NCBI GenBank assembly: GCA_030426805.1 | Contig: JAUHXU010000005.1 | Span: 124,001-188,000, forward strand | DNA: 64,000 nt | Direction of reading: 5' to 3' | Origin: a bacterium | GTDB lineage: Bacteria > Planctomycetota > JAFGQW01 | Made by a program: the position numbers and the translations under genes | In this document: positions 43,380 to 51,884 of the stretch, piece by piece | Layout of the letters: every line of letters begins with the position of its first letter | Numbering within the stretch: position 1 is the stretch's first letter | The notes under the pieces: generated by a model | Told to the model about the DNA's origin: nothing | The model's input: only the letters and a program-made list of their open reading frames with translations | Database searches by the model: none

Positions 43380-44783
43380 CTACCGCTTCGCCGGGAATCG
43401 CTCCAACAGCTCGACGAGCTTCGCCTCGAGCTTCTTCTCGCTGCCCGGCCCGAAGCCGACCGACCGCTCGAGGAGTCGTCCCTCGCGGTCGATCCAGTAC
43501 GACGTCGGGTAGCCGTTCACGAGATACTGCTTCGACGCGACCTTCCCGCCCATCAACAAGATCGGGTGCGTGAGCTTGCGCCGCTCGACGCAACGCTCGA
43601 CCGTCTCCCGCGATTCGTCGTAGCCGTTGACCGCCAGCACCGTGAAGCCCTTGGTCTTGTACTTCTCGTACAGAGAAGTGAGGTGGGGTGCTTCCACCAG
43701 GCACGGGCCTCAGCCGACGCCCCAGAACGTGAGCAACACGATCTGCCCGCGCGTCTCGCGCAGCGAGAACGACGCACCGCCGCGGAGCCGCTCCAGCGTG
43801 AAGTCCGGCGCCGGCTTGCCGAGCAACTTCGCGACCTTCGCCTCGTGCGCCTTCTCCTTGCGCCGCCACTGTGCCTGGCGCTCCGCCTGCGCGATCAGGA
43901 ACGCGAGGCGGTCGTCGGGCTCGCTGCCCTCCGGCGTGAGCGCACCGAGACGCGTGAGCGTCTCCTCCGGCGCGCGCCGCATCGACTCCACCGCGTCGAC
44001 CATCGCGCGCAGGCGCTCGGCCTCGGCCGCGAACACGTCCGGCTCGAGCGTCTCGGCCGCGACGAGCCGCAACGTCTGCTCGGTGATCTGCGTGACGTCC
44101 TCGAAGCGGAACTCGTCGCGCATCTCGTGCTCGACGATCCGACCCGTCGACGGCTCGAAGACGTGCGCTTCCGTCGCCGCGTGCACGTGAACGTCCGAGG
44201 CGGTCGTCTTGCACACGACCGGCTTCTCCGACGCGAGTTCGACCGCGATGCGGACGCGATCGCTCTCCCCTTCGACCGACGTCACCGATGCGCGAAGCGG
44301 GATCTCGTTCTCGCCGAATGCACGCTCGAACTCGTGCGTCCGCCAGTCGAGCGGCCACGGCACCGTCGGATACGGGCGGCCGCCCACGTTCGGACTCTTG
44401 CGAACGACGCGGCCGCGCGACTTCAGCTTCGCCGAGTCGCGAGCGAGCGTGTAGAGCCCGACCTCGGTGACGGCGAGCGCCGACGGCGCATCCTTCTTCG
44501 CGCGCACCTTGCGGCTCCGCACGACCCGCGCAATCTCGGGTGCCGTACCCGGACTCGCGGCCAGCACGAGCAACTCGACCCGCATCGCGTAGTCGGTGAT
44601 CCACGGTTTCCCCTCCTTGCGGAGGTAGGAGAACCGCTGCGTGCCTTCGTAGACGAGCCGCGTGCCGGGGTCGAGCGTGACGTGGCGGCCGAGGACGTCG
44701 CCGTCGGTCGCCGGTTTCGCCTGAGCCCCGGCGAGCGCGCCGACGAAGAGCAGCGCGCAAGCTCCGATACTCACTGGTCTCAT
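43380..44783 (-). CDS. TlpA-like thioredoxin-fold selenoprotein (UxxC motif) with N-terminal extension
   Basis: About 467 aa if the in-frame TGA at 43710-43712 encodes selenocysteine (residue 358). The first ~320 residues form a secreted region of unknown fold after a signal peptide; the last ~145 are a TlpA/ResA-like domain: PAPDFTLERLRGG..SLRETRGQIVLLTFWGVG, then U-GPC, LVEAPHLTSLYEKYKTKGFTVLAVNGYDE, and NGYPTSYWIDREG with the cis-Pro. The TGA takes the place of the first cysteine of the WCxxC site. A hairpin follows it (43682-43698). Downstream of moaE on the same strand. Without Sec decoding the gene would be split into two fragments, the second without a start. Confidence 0.88.
43682..43698 (-). 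promoter_or_regulatory. Putative bacterial SECIS hairpin of the TlpA-like gene
   Basis: Five-base-pair stem GGTGG/CCACC with a 7-base loop AAGCACC, 12-28 bases after the TGA. The loop guanine is 19 bases downstream, inside the range seen for bacterial SECIS elements. Confidence 0.65.
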
Positions 44784-44852
44784 GCGCCCGAGACTACCAC
44801 GGTGCACACGGACCGGCAGCGACGTTCGCGTCAGGTTTCGGTCAGCGCACCG

Positions 44853-45257
44853 TCACGTCGGGCGGCGTTCGCCGTCGGCGGTCACGGCCCACTTCCAGAT
44901 CGGCACCCGACGCTTCATCTCGGCGATGAACCACGTCATCGCTTCGAGCGCTTCGGCGCGATGCGGCGACACGATCGTCACTCGCAGCGACGCCTCGCCG
45001 ACGGCGACACGACCGATGCGGTGCAGGCACGACAGCGCACTCAACCCGAAGCGAGTCGCCGCGTCCTCGGCGAGCACGCGCAGCTCTCGCTCCGTCATCG
45101 CCGGGTAGTGTTCGTAGTCCAACGCGACGATCGTGTCGTCGCCCTCCCGCGCGCGAACCCGCCCGTGGAAGATCAGCTCCGCGCCGTCATTGCGCCGCGA
45201 CGCGTCGTCCTCGATCGGCGGCAACGCACCGTCGACGAGCCGGACGTCGACCGTCAT
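44853..45257 (-). CDS. moaE: Molybdopterin synthase catalytic subunit
   Basis: About 134 aa. MoaE converts cyclic pyranopterin phosphate to molybdopterin with MoaD. Motifs: GAELIFHGRVR, ALDYEHYPAMTERELR, HRIGRVAVGEASLRVTIVSPHR and the catalytic-lysine region PIWKWAV. ATG 45257 overlaps the moaD stop (ATGA). Last gene of the moaA-moeA-moaD-moaE run. Confidence 0.95.
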   Translation of the reverse strand: MTVDVRLVDGALPPIEDDASRRNDGAELIFHGRVRAREGDDTIVALDYEHYPAMTERELRVLAEDAATRFGLSALSCLHRIGRVAVGEASLRVTIVSPHRAEALEAMTWFIAEMKRRVPIWKWAVTADGERRPT

Positions 45258-45508
45258 CCGCCTTGCACCGGGGGGATGATCGCGACCTCGTCGCCCGCCG
45301 CGAGGCGCGCGCCGCGGTCGACGTAGGCGTGGTTGACGGCGATGCGGAGCGGCAGACCGTCCAGGGCACCGCCGCCGCGGGTGCGGATCTCGTCTTCGAC
45401 CGCACCGGCAGTCGACTCGGCGGGCAGTTCGAGCGTGACGCGCTCCGTGTCGAGCACGTGCCGAACGTGCGAGAAGAGGACGACGTCGACCCGGATCGTC
45501 GCGCTCAC
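45254..45508 (-). CDS. moaD: Molybdopterin synthase sulfur-carrier subunit
   Basis: About 84 aa ubiquitin-like protein ending in Gly-Gly, which carries the sulfur as a thiocarboxylate. DEVAIIPPVQGG is the typical MoaD end. GTG 45508 overlaps the moeA stop (GTGA), with GGGAGG upstream; stop overlaps moaE. Confidence 0.93.
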   Translation of the reverse strand: MSATIRVDVVLFSHVRHVLDTERVTLELPAESTAGAVEDEIRTRGGGALDGLPLRIAVNHAYVDRGARLAAGDEVAIIPPVQGG

Positions 45509-46725
45509 GTGCCCAGCCCTCCCCATCGCAGCCGACGAACCTCGACGAGCGCACCGACCGGCAGCGGTTCCGCACCGGGCGGAACGCCGATCAGCGCGTC
45601 GGCCCCGAGGCCCGCGCTCAGCATGTGAGAGCCCAGCCGCGTCGACGGCCGCACCGCGCCGGTCGCGTCGAACGCGCCGAACAAGAAGCGGTGCTTCCCC
45701 GGATCACACGGAAACGGCGCAGCCAGACGCGCGCGCTCCGGCGGCGTCGGCGCCCCGCCCTGGAGGCGGATCAACGCGTCGTGGACGTATTCGAGAAACG
45801 CGATCGCGCTCGACACCGGGTTGCCGGGCAGGCCGAACACGAGCGTCGCGTCCCGCACCCCGAACGCGAGCGGCTTCGCGGGCTTCTGCGCGACCTTCCA
45901 GAAGCGCTCCTCGACCCCGAGCGACGAGAGCGCGCCGCGGACGAGGTCGTGCTCGCCCATCGACACGCCGCCGGACGACACGACGACGTCGCACGCGAGC
46001 GCGGCCGCGAGGAAGTCGCGCAGCGCATCCGCGTCATCGCGCACGATACGCGCTTCGACCACGTCGGCGCCCGCGCGCTGCGCGAGATCGGAGAGCACCC
46101 ACAGGTTGGAGTTGTAGATCTCGCCGTCACCGAGCGGCGTGCCCGGTTCGCGGAGTTCGTCGCCGGTGCCGAAGATCGCGATCCGCGGGCGGGCGAACAC
46201 GTCGACCTCGGCGAACCCGAGCGATGCGATGACCCCGAGTTCCGCCGGGCCGACCCGCGTGCCGGCGGCGATCACCGTCGCGCCGGCTTCGACTTCTTCG
46301 CCGGCGTGGCGCACGTTTCGGTCGGCGGGGATCGATGTGCGCACCTCGACGGTGTCGCCGCCGTAGCCGCTCGTCTGTTCGACCGGCACGACCGTGTCGG
46401 CGCCCGACGGCAGCGGCGCGCCGGTCATGATCTGCACCGCCTCACCGGGCGCGACGGGCGTCGCCGCGGCTTCCCCCGCTCGCACGATCCCCGAAACCGA
46501 CAGGCGGACCGGCGCATTCGCGATGTCGGCGGCGCGGACGGCGAACCCGTCCATCGCCGAGTTCGTGAACCGCGGCAACGAGAACGGCGCGGTCACGTCG
46601 GCAGCGAGGACGCGGCCGATCGCGTCGCGAAAGCCGACGCGTTCGCGCGCGGTGACACCGGCCGCGGCAACCGCGGCATCGATCATCTCGTGCGCATGCG
46701 CGACGGAGATCATCGTCTGCGCCAT
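45505..46725 (-). CDS. moeA: Molybdopterin molybdenumtransferase
   Basis: About 406 aa. MoeA inserts molybdate into molybdopterin-AMP. PRFTNSAMDGFAV (N-terminal signature), IMTGAPLPSGADTVVPVE, FGTGDEL, SSGGVSMGEHDLV and GLPGNPVSSAIAFLEYV are all present. ATG 46725 is used; GTG 46734 and ATG 46713 are alternatives. The start overlaps the moaA stop. Confidence 0.95.
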   Translation of the reverse strand: MAQTMISVAHAHEMIDAAVAAAGVTARERVGFRDAIGRVLAADVTAPFSLPRFTNSAMDGFAVRAADIANAPVRLSVSGIVRAGEAAATPVAPGEAVQIMTGAPLPSGADTVVPVEQTSGYGGDTVEVRTSIPADRNVRHAGEEVEAGATVIAAGTRVGPAELGVIASLGFAEVDVFARPRIAIFGTGDELREPGTPLGDGEIYNSNLWVLSDLAQRAGADVVEARIVRDDADALRDFLAAALACDVVVSSGGVSMGEHDLVRGALSSLGVEERFWKVAQKPAKPLAFGVRDATLVFGLPGNPVSSAIAFLEYVHDALIRLQGGAPTPPERARLAAPFPCDPGKHRFLFGAFDATGAVRPSTRLGSHMLSAGLGADALIGVPPGAEPLPVGALVEVRRLRWGGLGT

Positions 46726-46726
46726 C

Positions 46727-47758
46727 TCATCCACCGATCTGTGTCATGCTGCCGCGCGCATCGTCCCCGTCCGGATCGCGCTGCGCCTGCCAACCGTCCG
46801 AGGCTTTGGCCCACATCGCCCCGCGCAGCGCCCGCTCGATCGCCACGTCGTCCGCACCGCCGCGCATCGCGCCGATCAGGTCGGTCTCGCGTCGCGCGTA
46901 GAGGCAGTTGCGGATCTTGCCGTCGGCGGTGATACGCAGACGGTTGCACGCGCCGCACAGATCGCGCGAGTAGGCGGGAATCACGGCGACCGTGCCGACG
47001 TGATCCGGCAACCGAAACGCGTGGTGCTCGGTGCGCGACCCGGCGACGTTCGTCAGCGCGGGATACGCGGCCTCGAGTCGCTCGACGATCCACGCCGCAC
47101 CGAAGAAGTGTCCCCGCTTCCAGATCTGGTGCGAGTCGAACGGCATCAGCTCGATGAAACGCACGGTGATCGGCATCGTGGCGGTCAACGCCGCGAACGC
47201 ACCGATCTCGTCGTCGTTGAACCCGCGCATCGCGACGACGTTGACCTTGACCGCCGGGAAGCCGAGCGCGACCGCCTGGTGCACCGCGGCGAGGACGCGT
47301 TCGACGCCGGTGCGCCGCGTGATCGTCGCGAAGCGATCGGCGCGCAACGTGTCGAGGCTGATGTTCACGTGCGTGAGACCGGCATCCCGAAGCGCTTCGG
47401 CGTTCGCCTCGAACAGAATGCCGTTGGTCGTCAGGCAGACCGACTCGACCCCGTCGACCGATGCGGCATCGGCGACGATCGGCACGATGTCGCGCCGCAG
47501 CAACGGCTCGCCGCCGGTGAATCGGACCTTCCGCACGCCGAGCCCCGCGAGGACCCGAACGAGTCGCCCGATCTCGTCGGTCGACAGGAGCGCCTCCCCC
47601 TCCTTGAACGCCATCCCCTCGGCGGGCATGCAGTAGACGCAGCGCAAGTTGCACCGCTCGTTGACCGCGATGCGCGCGTAGTCGAACGTGCGACCGAACG
47701 CATCGACGAGGGGGCCCGTCGTCGGGGGCGCTGCGGGGGACGGCGTCGGCGTCGTCAT
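46727..47758 (-). CDS. moaA: GTP 3',8-cyclase (molybdenum cofactor biosynthesis, radical SAM)
   Basis: About 343 aa. Radical SAM cluster cysteines at ~36, 40 and 43 (CNLRCVYC), GGEPLL, and the second cluster in GACNRLRITADGKIRNCLY. The C-terminus ends in Gly-Gly, as required for MoaA activation. It makes the first cofactor precursor from GTP. Follows the ferredoxin gene by 31 bases and overlaps moeA. Confidence 0.96.
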   Translation of the reverse strand: MTTPTPSPAAPPTTGPLVDAFGRTFDYARIAVNERCNLRCVYCMPAEGMAFKEGEALLSTDEIGRLVRVLAGLGVRKVRFTGGEPLLRRDIVPIVADAASVDGVESVCLTTNGILFEANAEALRDAGLTHVNISLDTLRADRFATITRRTGVERVLAAVHQAVALGFPAVKVNVVAMRGFNDDEIGAFAALTATMPITVRFIELMPFDSHQIWKRGHFFGAAWIVERLEAAYPALTNVAGSRTEHHAFRLPDHVGTVAVIPAYSRDLCGACNRLRITADGKIRNCLYARRETDLIGAMRGGADDVAIERALRGAMWAKASDGWQAQRDPDGDDARGSMTQIGG

Positions 47759-47789
47759 CGGGGCGAGGGAGCGGCGGGGCGCCGCGCCG

Positions 47790-48059
47790 TCAGCTCTCGA
47801 TCTCGACGTCGCCGAGGATCTTGACCTGACAGGCGAGGCGTTGCCCCGGCTCGGCGTCGAAGTTGCTGAGCGTGTCGCGCTCCTCGTCGGAGGCGGGGCT
47901 CAGGTGCTCGGCGCCTCGAACCGGAGTCATGATGCACGTGCCGCACATGCCGTCGCGGCAGCCGAAATCGAGTTCGGTGTCATGCTCGTCCGCAACGTCG
48001 ACGAGGGCAGCCCCCGGCTTCACCTCGATCTCGGTCCCGTCGATCGTCAACTTGGGCAT
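47790..48059 (-). CDS. 2Fe-2S ferredoxin
   Basis: About 89 aa. Plant/bacterial-type [2Fe-2S] motif: CRDGMCGTC and a later C in LACQVKI. It would deliver electrons to nearby redox enzymes; radical SAM MoaA downstream needs a reductant, so this is a candidate. 13 bases after the SelW-like stop. Confidence 0.93.
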   Translation of the reverse strand: MPKLTIDGTEIEVKPGAALVDVADEHDTELDFGCRDGMCGTCIMTPVRGAEHLSPASDEERDTLSNFDAEPGQRLACQVKILGDVEIES

Positions 48060-48072
48060 TCGTGAATCGCTC

Positions 48073-48318
48073 TCATTTCGCGGCCGCGAGATGCTCGTCG
48101 AGCAACTGCACGATCGCCTTGTTCTTCGGAAACTCTCCGGTCTCGAGCTTCGAGTAGAGGAGGTGACCGTCGACGGACACCTCGAACTTGCCGCCTCGAT
48201 CCGAGACGAGCGTGTAGCTCGAGAAACGCGTTTTGAACTTGGGAAGCACGTCGGCCATCAAACTGAGGGCCTGGGGTTCGTAGTTTCAGGCACCGCAGAA
48301 GACGAGTTCGAACTTCAT
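48073..48318 (-). CDS. SelW-like (Rdx family) selenoprotein, CxxU
   Basis: 81 aa if the TGA at 48286-48288 is read as selenocysteine. Sequence: VFCGAU at residues 6-11 (Cys8, Sec11), followed by NYEPQALSLMADVLPKF and a FEVSVDGHLLYSKLETGEFP strand-helix typical of the Rdx/SelW thioredoxin-like family (CxxU replaces CxxC). ATG 48318 has AAAGGAGG 7 bases upstream, very strong. A hairpin with a GTT loop lies 15-33 bases after the TGA. First gene of the run into ferredoxin and moa genes. Ordinary annotation would keep only the last ~60 residues. Confidence 0.93.
48253..48271 (-). promoter_or_regulatory. Putative bacterial SECIS hairpin of the SelW-like gene
   Basis: GGCC and TCA pair with TGA and GGCC around one mismatch, leaving a three-base GTT apical loop. 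The loop G is 23 bases after the TGA, within the usual 16-37 range. It matches the bacterial rule of a loop guanine near the tip. Confidence 0.75.
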
Positions 48319-48393
48319 CGGAAGCCTCCTTTCGGGTGAGTGCCCTCAAGGGTTAGCGCGCCGGCCCGACCCGTCCAAGCCGAGCCGGGGCGA

Positions 48394-49659
48394 TCACACG
48401 TCGCGCTTGCGGAAGCGCCACCAGGCGACGGCGAGGAAGAAGACGATCCACGCCGACGAGACGGCCAGGGACCGCCACGCATCGTCGACCGTGAACGGGC
48501 CCATGCCGGGTAGCCCGACCCCCTCGGGCAGGTAGGCGCGCTTGATGATCGCCGCGTCGAGCAAGCCGATGTCGGCGGTGCGCGGCAGGATCTCGTGCGC
48601 GATCCCGACGGCGCGCTTCGCGAACGCCGGGACGTCGCCGACGAATCGCAGCGTCTGGTGGATCGTGCCGACGACCGAGCACATCGCCCACAAGCCGAGC
48701 GTGACGAACGTCACCGCGGTCGTGCTGCGCGTCAGCACGCCGATGCACACCGACGCCGCGTAGAGTACGGCGAAGAAAAACGTCAGGACGCCGACGCTCA
48801 GCAGCGGCAGCGGCGACCAGATGCCCGCCGCACGGCTGAGCACGGCCCACGACGCACCGACGATCACGAACGCGACGACTCCGATGAAGCCGAGGCCGCC
48901 GAAGTACTTGCCGAGCAGGAGTTGCAGCCGCGACAGCGGGCGCGTCAGCAGGAAGTCGACGCGGCCGCGCCGCAGCGCGGCCGGCACGAACCCGGCGGTG
49001 ACGATCAGCGCGACCATCACGCCGATCCAGCCGACGACCTTCTCCGCGAAGAGGAACATCAGGAACGCGAGCACCGATGACTTGCCGCCGGGCATCGGAA
49101 GCGCAACTTGTCCGAAGAAGAGCGACGTATCGTGGGCGCCGTCGAGGTGGTCGAGCGTCGCGGCGAACGAAATGCCGAGGCGGATCGGGCCGCGCGACCC
49201 CTCGGCGGCCGCGAGTACCGCAACCGACGGATCGAGCGCGCCGGACATTCGGAGTCGCTCGGTGATCCAGTCGACGACTTGCGCGTCGGTGACTGCATCC
49301 GACTTCGGCACCTCCGCCCTCGACTTCGACTCTTCCCACTTGCACCACGCCTCCCGCAGCGGCAACGAACGCTCGTATCGCAGCACGAACGTGAATCGGC
49401 CCGCGTCGTCGCGGGCGACGACGTCGGTGACGGATGCCTGCGCATCGCCCCAGCCGACCGTCATGTCGAACGGATCGGAATACCGCGAGAACTCCTCGCT
49501 GACCGCCTCCGCGATCGCCTTCGGCTCCCGCTCCTCGAAACGCACCGACGCGCACACGAGCACGAGCACCGCGCCGAGGGCGAGCAGCATGTAGAGCGCT
49601 CGCTGGTCGGCGGCCTCGCGGAACGAGTCGCGAAGCTGCGCGAGAAACCCGCCGATCAC
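48394..49659 (-). CDS. ABC-2 type exporter permease
   Basis: About 421 aa. N-terminal helix, a ~165-residue extracytoplasmic region, then five or so helices (WIGVMVALIVTAGFVPAALRRG, GFIGVVAFVIVGASW, LTFFFAVLYAASVCIGVLTRSTTAVTFVTLGLWAMCS) typical of ABC-2 permeases. GTG 49659 overlaps the ATPase stop (GTGA) with GGGAGG upstream. Forms an exporter with the ATPase at 49656; substrate unknown. Confidence 0.86.
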   Translation of the reverse strand: MIGGFLAQLRDSFREAADQRALYMLLALGAVLVLVCASVRFEEREPKAIAEAVSEEFSRYSDPFDMTVGWGDAQASVTDVVARDDAGRFTFVLRYERSLPLREAWCKWEESKSRAEVPKSDAVTDAQVVDWITERLRMSGALDPSVAVLAAAEGSRGPIRLGISFAATLDHLDGAHDTSLFFGQVALPMPGGKSSVLAFLMFLFAEKVVGWIGVMVALIVTAGFVPAALRRGRVDFLLTRPLSRLQLLLGKYFGGLGFIGVVAFVIVGASWAVLSRAAGIWSPLPLLSVGVLTFFFAVLYAASVCIGVLTRSTTAVTFVTLGLWAMCSVVGTIHQTLRFVGDVPAFAKRAVGIAHEILPRTADIGLLDAAIIKRAYLPEGVGLPGMGPFTVDDAWRSLAVSSAWIVFFLAVAWWRFRKRDV

Positions 49660-50591
49660 GATCGCCTCCCGCCCGTACGGCCGTTGCCGACCACCTCGAT
49701 GAACACGTCCTCGAGCGTCGGACGATCTTGCGCGAGGCCGCGGATTCCGAGGCCGGCCGACCGCAGCACGTCGACGATCGCGTCGATCGCCGTCGGCTCG
49801 CCGACCGTCGCGGCAAAGCCATGATCGTCGAATTCGATCGTCGTCGCGGCCGCCGCCAGGGCGTCGCGGCATGCGGCCGTGTCTCCCTCGATGCGGAAGC
49901 GCCACACCTCGCGCCCACGCGTCAGCTCCGCGATCGTGCCGACGCGATCGAGCACGCCGTCGCGCGCGATCGCGACCCGATCGCACACGAGTTCCACCTC
50001 GCCGAGCAGGTGCGAGTTCAGGAAGACCGTGCCGCCCCGGTCACGGAAGTCGCGCAACAGGTCGCGGATCTCCTTGCGACCGACCGGGTCCACGCCGTCG
50101 GTCGGCTCGTCGAGGAACAGCAGACGGGGCTCGTGCAGGAGCGCCTGAGCGAGCCCGAGGCGTTGCCGCATGCCCTTGGAGAACGTGCGGATCTTCGTGC
50201 GCCGCCACGATGCGAGGTCGAGCCGCTCGAGCAACGATCCGATCCGGCGCTGGCGATCGCGCCGCGGCACACCGCTCAACGCGCCGAAGAAGTGCAGGCA
50301 CGACTCGGCGGTGTGGTAGTCCGGCAGCGAGTGATCCTCCGGCAGGTAGCCGACCTCGCGCAACGCGTCGGATGCGCCGAGCGACCGCCCGAGCAGTCGC
50401 CCGTCACCGCCGCTCGCGAAGACGAGCCCGAGCAGGATCCGCACGAGCGTCGTCTTGCCGGCGCCGTTGCGCCCGAGCAGACCGAACACCTCGCCGCGCT
50501 CGACCGTGAGGTCGACGCCTTCGAGCGCCCGCACCGAGCCGTAGAACTTCGTCAGCGACCGCGTCTCGATCGCCACCGAGGCGTCGTTCAT
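49656..50591 (-). CDS. ABC exporter ATPase
   Basis: About 311 aa. Walker A LGRNGAGKTTLVRIL, signature FSKGMRQRLGLAQALL, Walker B LLFLDEPTDGVDPVG and H-loop NSHLLGEVELVCDR, as in NatA/CcmA-like drug or multidrug exporters. A C-terminal ~85-residue extension (DUF4162-like) is usual here. ATG overlaps the stop of the small zinc-ribbon protein gene (ATGA). Energises the permease at 48394. Confidence 0.93.
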   Translation of the reverse strand: MNDASVAIETRSLTKFYGSVRALEGVDLTVERGEVFGLLGRNGAGKTTLVRILLGLVFASGGDGRLLGRSLGASDALREVGYLPEDHSLPDYHTAESCLHFFGALSGVPRRDRQRRIGSLLERLDLASWRRTKIRTFSKGMRQRLGLAQALLHEPRLLFLDEPTDGVDPVGRKEIRDLLRDFRDRGGTVFLNSHLLGEVELVCDRVAIARDGVLDRVGTIAELTRGREVWRFRIEGDTAACRDALAAAATTIEFDDHGFAATVGEPTAIDAIVDVLRSAGLGIRGLAQDRPTLEDVFIEVVGNGRTGGRRS

Positions 50592-50962
50592 CGCGCCTCC
50601 TCGGCGAGGTCGGGCAACGGGTAGTCGTGGATCCCGACGCCGAGTTCCGGCAGCCGCTGGAGCCGCTGCCACGCGCGCGTGACGAGCGCTTCCTCGGCCG
50701 CACGTGCGGCCTCGTCGAGCCGCGCCTTGTCGCGGTCCGGGTGCACCGGTCGGGCCGTCCCGGCCGGATCGGCCGAATACGCGTCGTCGACGATGAACTG
50801 GGCGAGCGCCGGGTTGCACCACACATGGGCGTCCGGCTCGTGGTAGAGCGCGTCGAGCGGCACCCGGCCGAGCACGTAGCGCAGGTAGAGGTCGCTGTCG
50901 CCGAGACCGTCCACGAAGGCCCCGCACACGTGACAGAAATAGCCGGTGTCGCACTGCGCCAT
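50588..50962 (-). CDS. Small zinc-ribbon-like hypothetical protein
   Basis: About 124 aa. N-terminus GYFCHVCGAFVDG has a Cys pair like half a zinc ribbon; the middle is acidic/aromatic (SDLYLRYVLGRVPLDALYHEPDAHVWCNPALAQF) and the end is helical. Adjacent to and overlapping the ABC ATPase start, so co-translated with the exporter. Family not recognised; function unknown. Confidence 0.68.
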   Translation of the reverse strand: MAQCDTGYFCHVCGAFVDGLGDSDLYLRYVLGRVPLDALYHEPDAHVWCNPALAQFIVDDAYSADPAGTARPVHPDRDKARLDEAARAAEEALVTRAWQRLQRLPELGVGIHDYPLPDLAEEAR

Positions 50963-51146
50963 CGTCGTCCTCGGGCGTCGGTCCTGCGGGTCCTCGGGGG
51001 GCCGATGATACCACGCCCGGCGGCACCCGATGCCCCAGTCCGGAAGCCGTCCGGAAGCCCCCTGCCGATTTGGCTGGCACCGCCTTCCGAACTATGGTTC
51101 CGTTTTCCGACACACCCGACGCTTCCCCCTCCGGAGGAGATGCGAG

Positions 51147-51566
51147 ATGCCTTACCCGCCCGAACTCGTGCAGCCGATGCGCGAGGAACTCACGACCGCC
51201 GGTTTCAGCGAGTTGATGACCGAGTCCGACGTCGACGCCTTCTTCGGCGACAAGAGCGGCACGGCGCTGCTGGTGATCAACAGCGTCTGCGGCTGCGCCG
51301 CGGGGGCCGCGCGTCCGAGCGTTCAGATCGCCCTGCAGCACGCCGCGAACAAGCCCGGCAAGCTCGGGACCGTCTTCGCCGGCCAGGACCTCGAAGCGAC
51401 CGCGAAAGCGCGTAGCTACATGGCCGACTACCCGCCGTCGAGCCCGTCGATGGCGCTGCTCAAGGACGGCGAGGTCGTGCACTTCGTGCCGCGCCACGCG
51501 ATCGAGGGTCGCGCCGCCCAGGAGATCGCCGCCGAACTCGCCGACGCGTTCGGGACGCACTGCTGA
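51147..51566 (+). CDS. Bacilliredoxin (BrxA/BrxB, YphP/YqiW family)
   Basis: About 139 aa. CGC motif at residues 48-50 (INSVCGCAAG) and a C-terminal Cys, as in bacilliredoxins that reverse bacillithiol mixed disulfides. A bacillithiol pool is not shown in this window, so another thiol may be used. ATG 51147 has GGAGGAG 7 bases upstream. Followed 2 bases later by a small conserved-looking gene and the CADD gene. Confidence 0.92.
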   Translation: MPYPPELVQPMREELTTAGFSELMTESDVDAFFGDKSGTALLVINSVCGCAAGAARPSVQIALQHAANKPGKLGTVFAGQDLEATAKARSYMADYPPSSPSMALLKDGEVVHFVPRHAIEGRAAQEIAAELADAFGTHC

Positions 51567-51568
51567 AC

Positions 51569-51844
51569 GTGGGCACGTTTCACGACGACCTGGGCGAGTT
51601 GCACGGCATCACCGTGGTCGTCGACACGCCCGGTGACACGATCTACATCGGCCGTTGTCACGAGATGAACGACGAGAAGATCGTGCTTCTGTCCGTCGAC
51701 GAGCACACCGACGGCTCCGGCGGCGCGTCGAAAGCCGACTGGGTCGCGAAGGCGGCGAAGGTCGGCGTCTGGGAGAAGCACAAGACACTCGTGCTGCCGC
51801 TCACCGAGGTCGCCTCGGTGAAGCGCCTGGGCGAGTATCGTTGA
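51569..51844 (+). CDS. Small hypothetical protein
   Basis: About 91 aa, acidic and Lys-rich, with HGITVVVDTPGDTIYIGRCHEM and a hydrophobic LVLPLTEVASVKRL end. Mixed alpha/beta, no signal peptide. GTG 51569 starts 2 bases after the bacilliredoxin stop, suggesting one transcript. Family not recognised. Confidence 0.78.
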   Translation: MGTFHDDLGELHGITVVVDTPGDTIYIGRCHEMNDEKIVLLSVDEHTDGSGGASKADWVAKAAKVGVWEKHKTLVLPLTEVASVKRLGEYR

Positions 51845-51884
51845 GGATCAACCACCGTTTCCCCATCGGGGAGGAGTATTGAAC

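Noticed and set aside
43697..43712. Stop codon splitting the TlpA-like gene as a pseudogene mutation
   Set aside because: The stop is TGA, sits exactly at the redox cysteine, no other disruption occurs, a SECIS-like hairpin follows, and two other redox genes in the window show the same arrangement.
50745..50760. HPD motif in the small zinc-ribbon-like protein suggesting a J-domain
   Set aside because: The surrounding helices of a J-domain are missing; the motif occurs by chance in an acidic/basic helix region.
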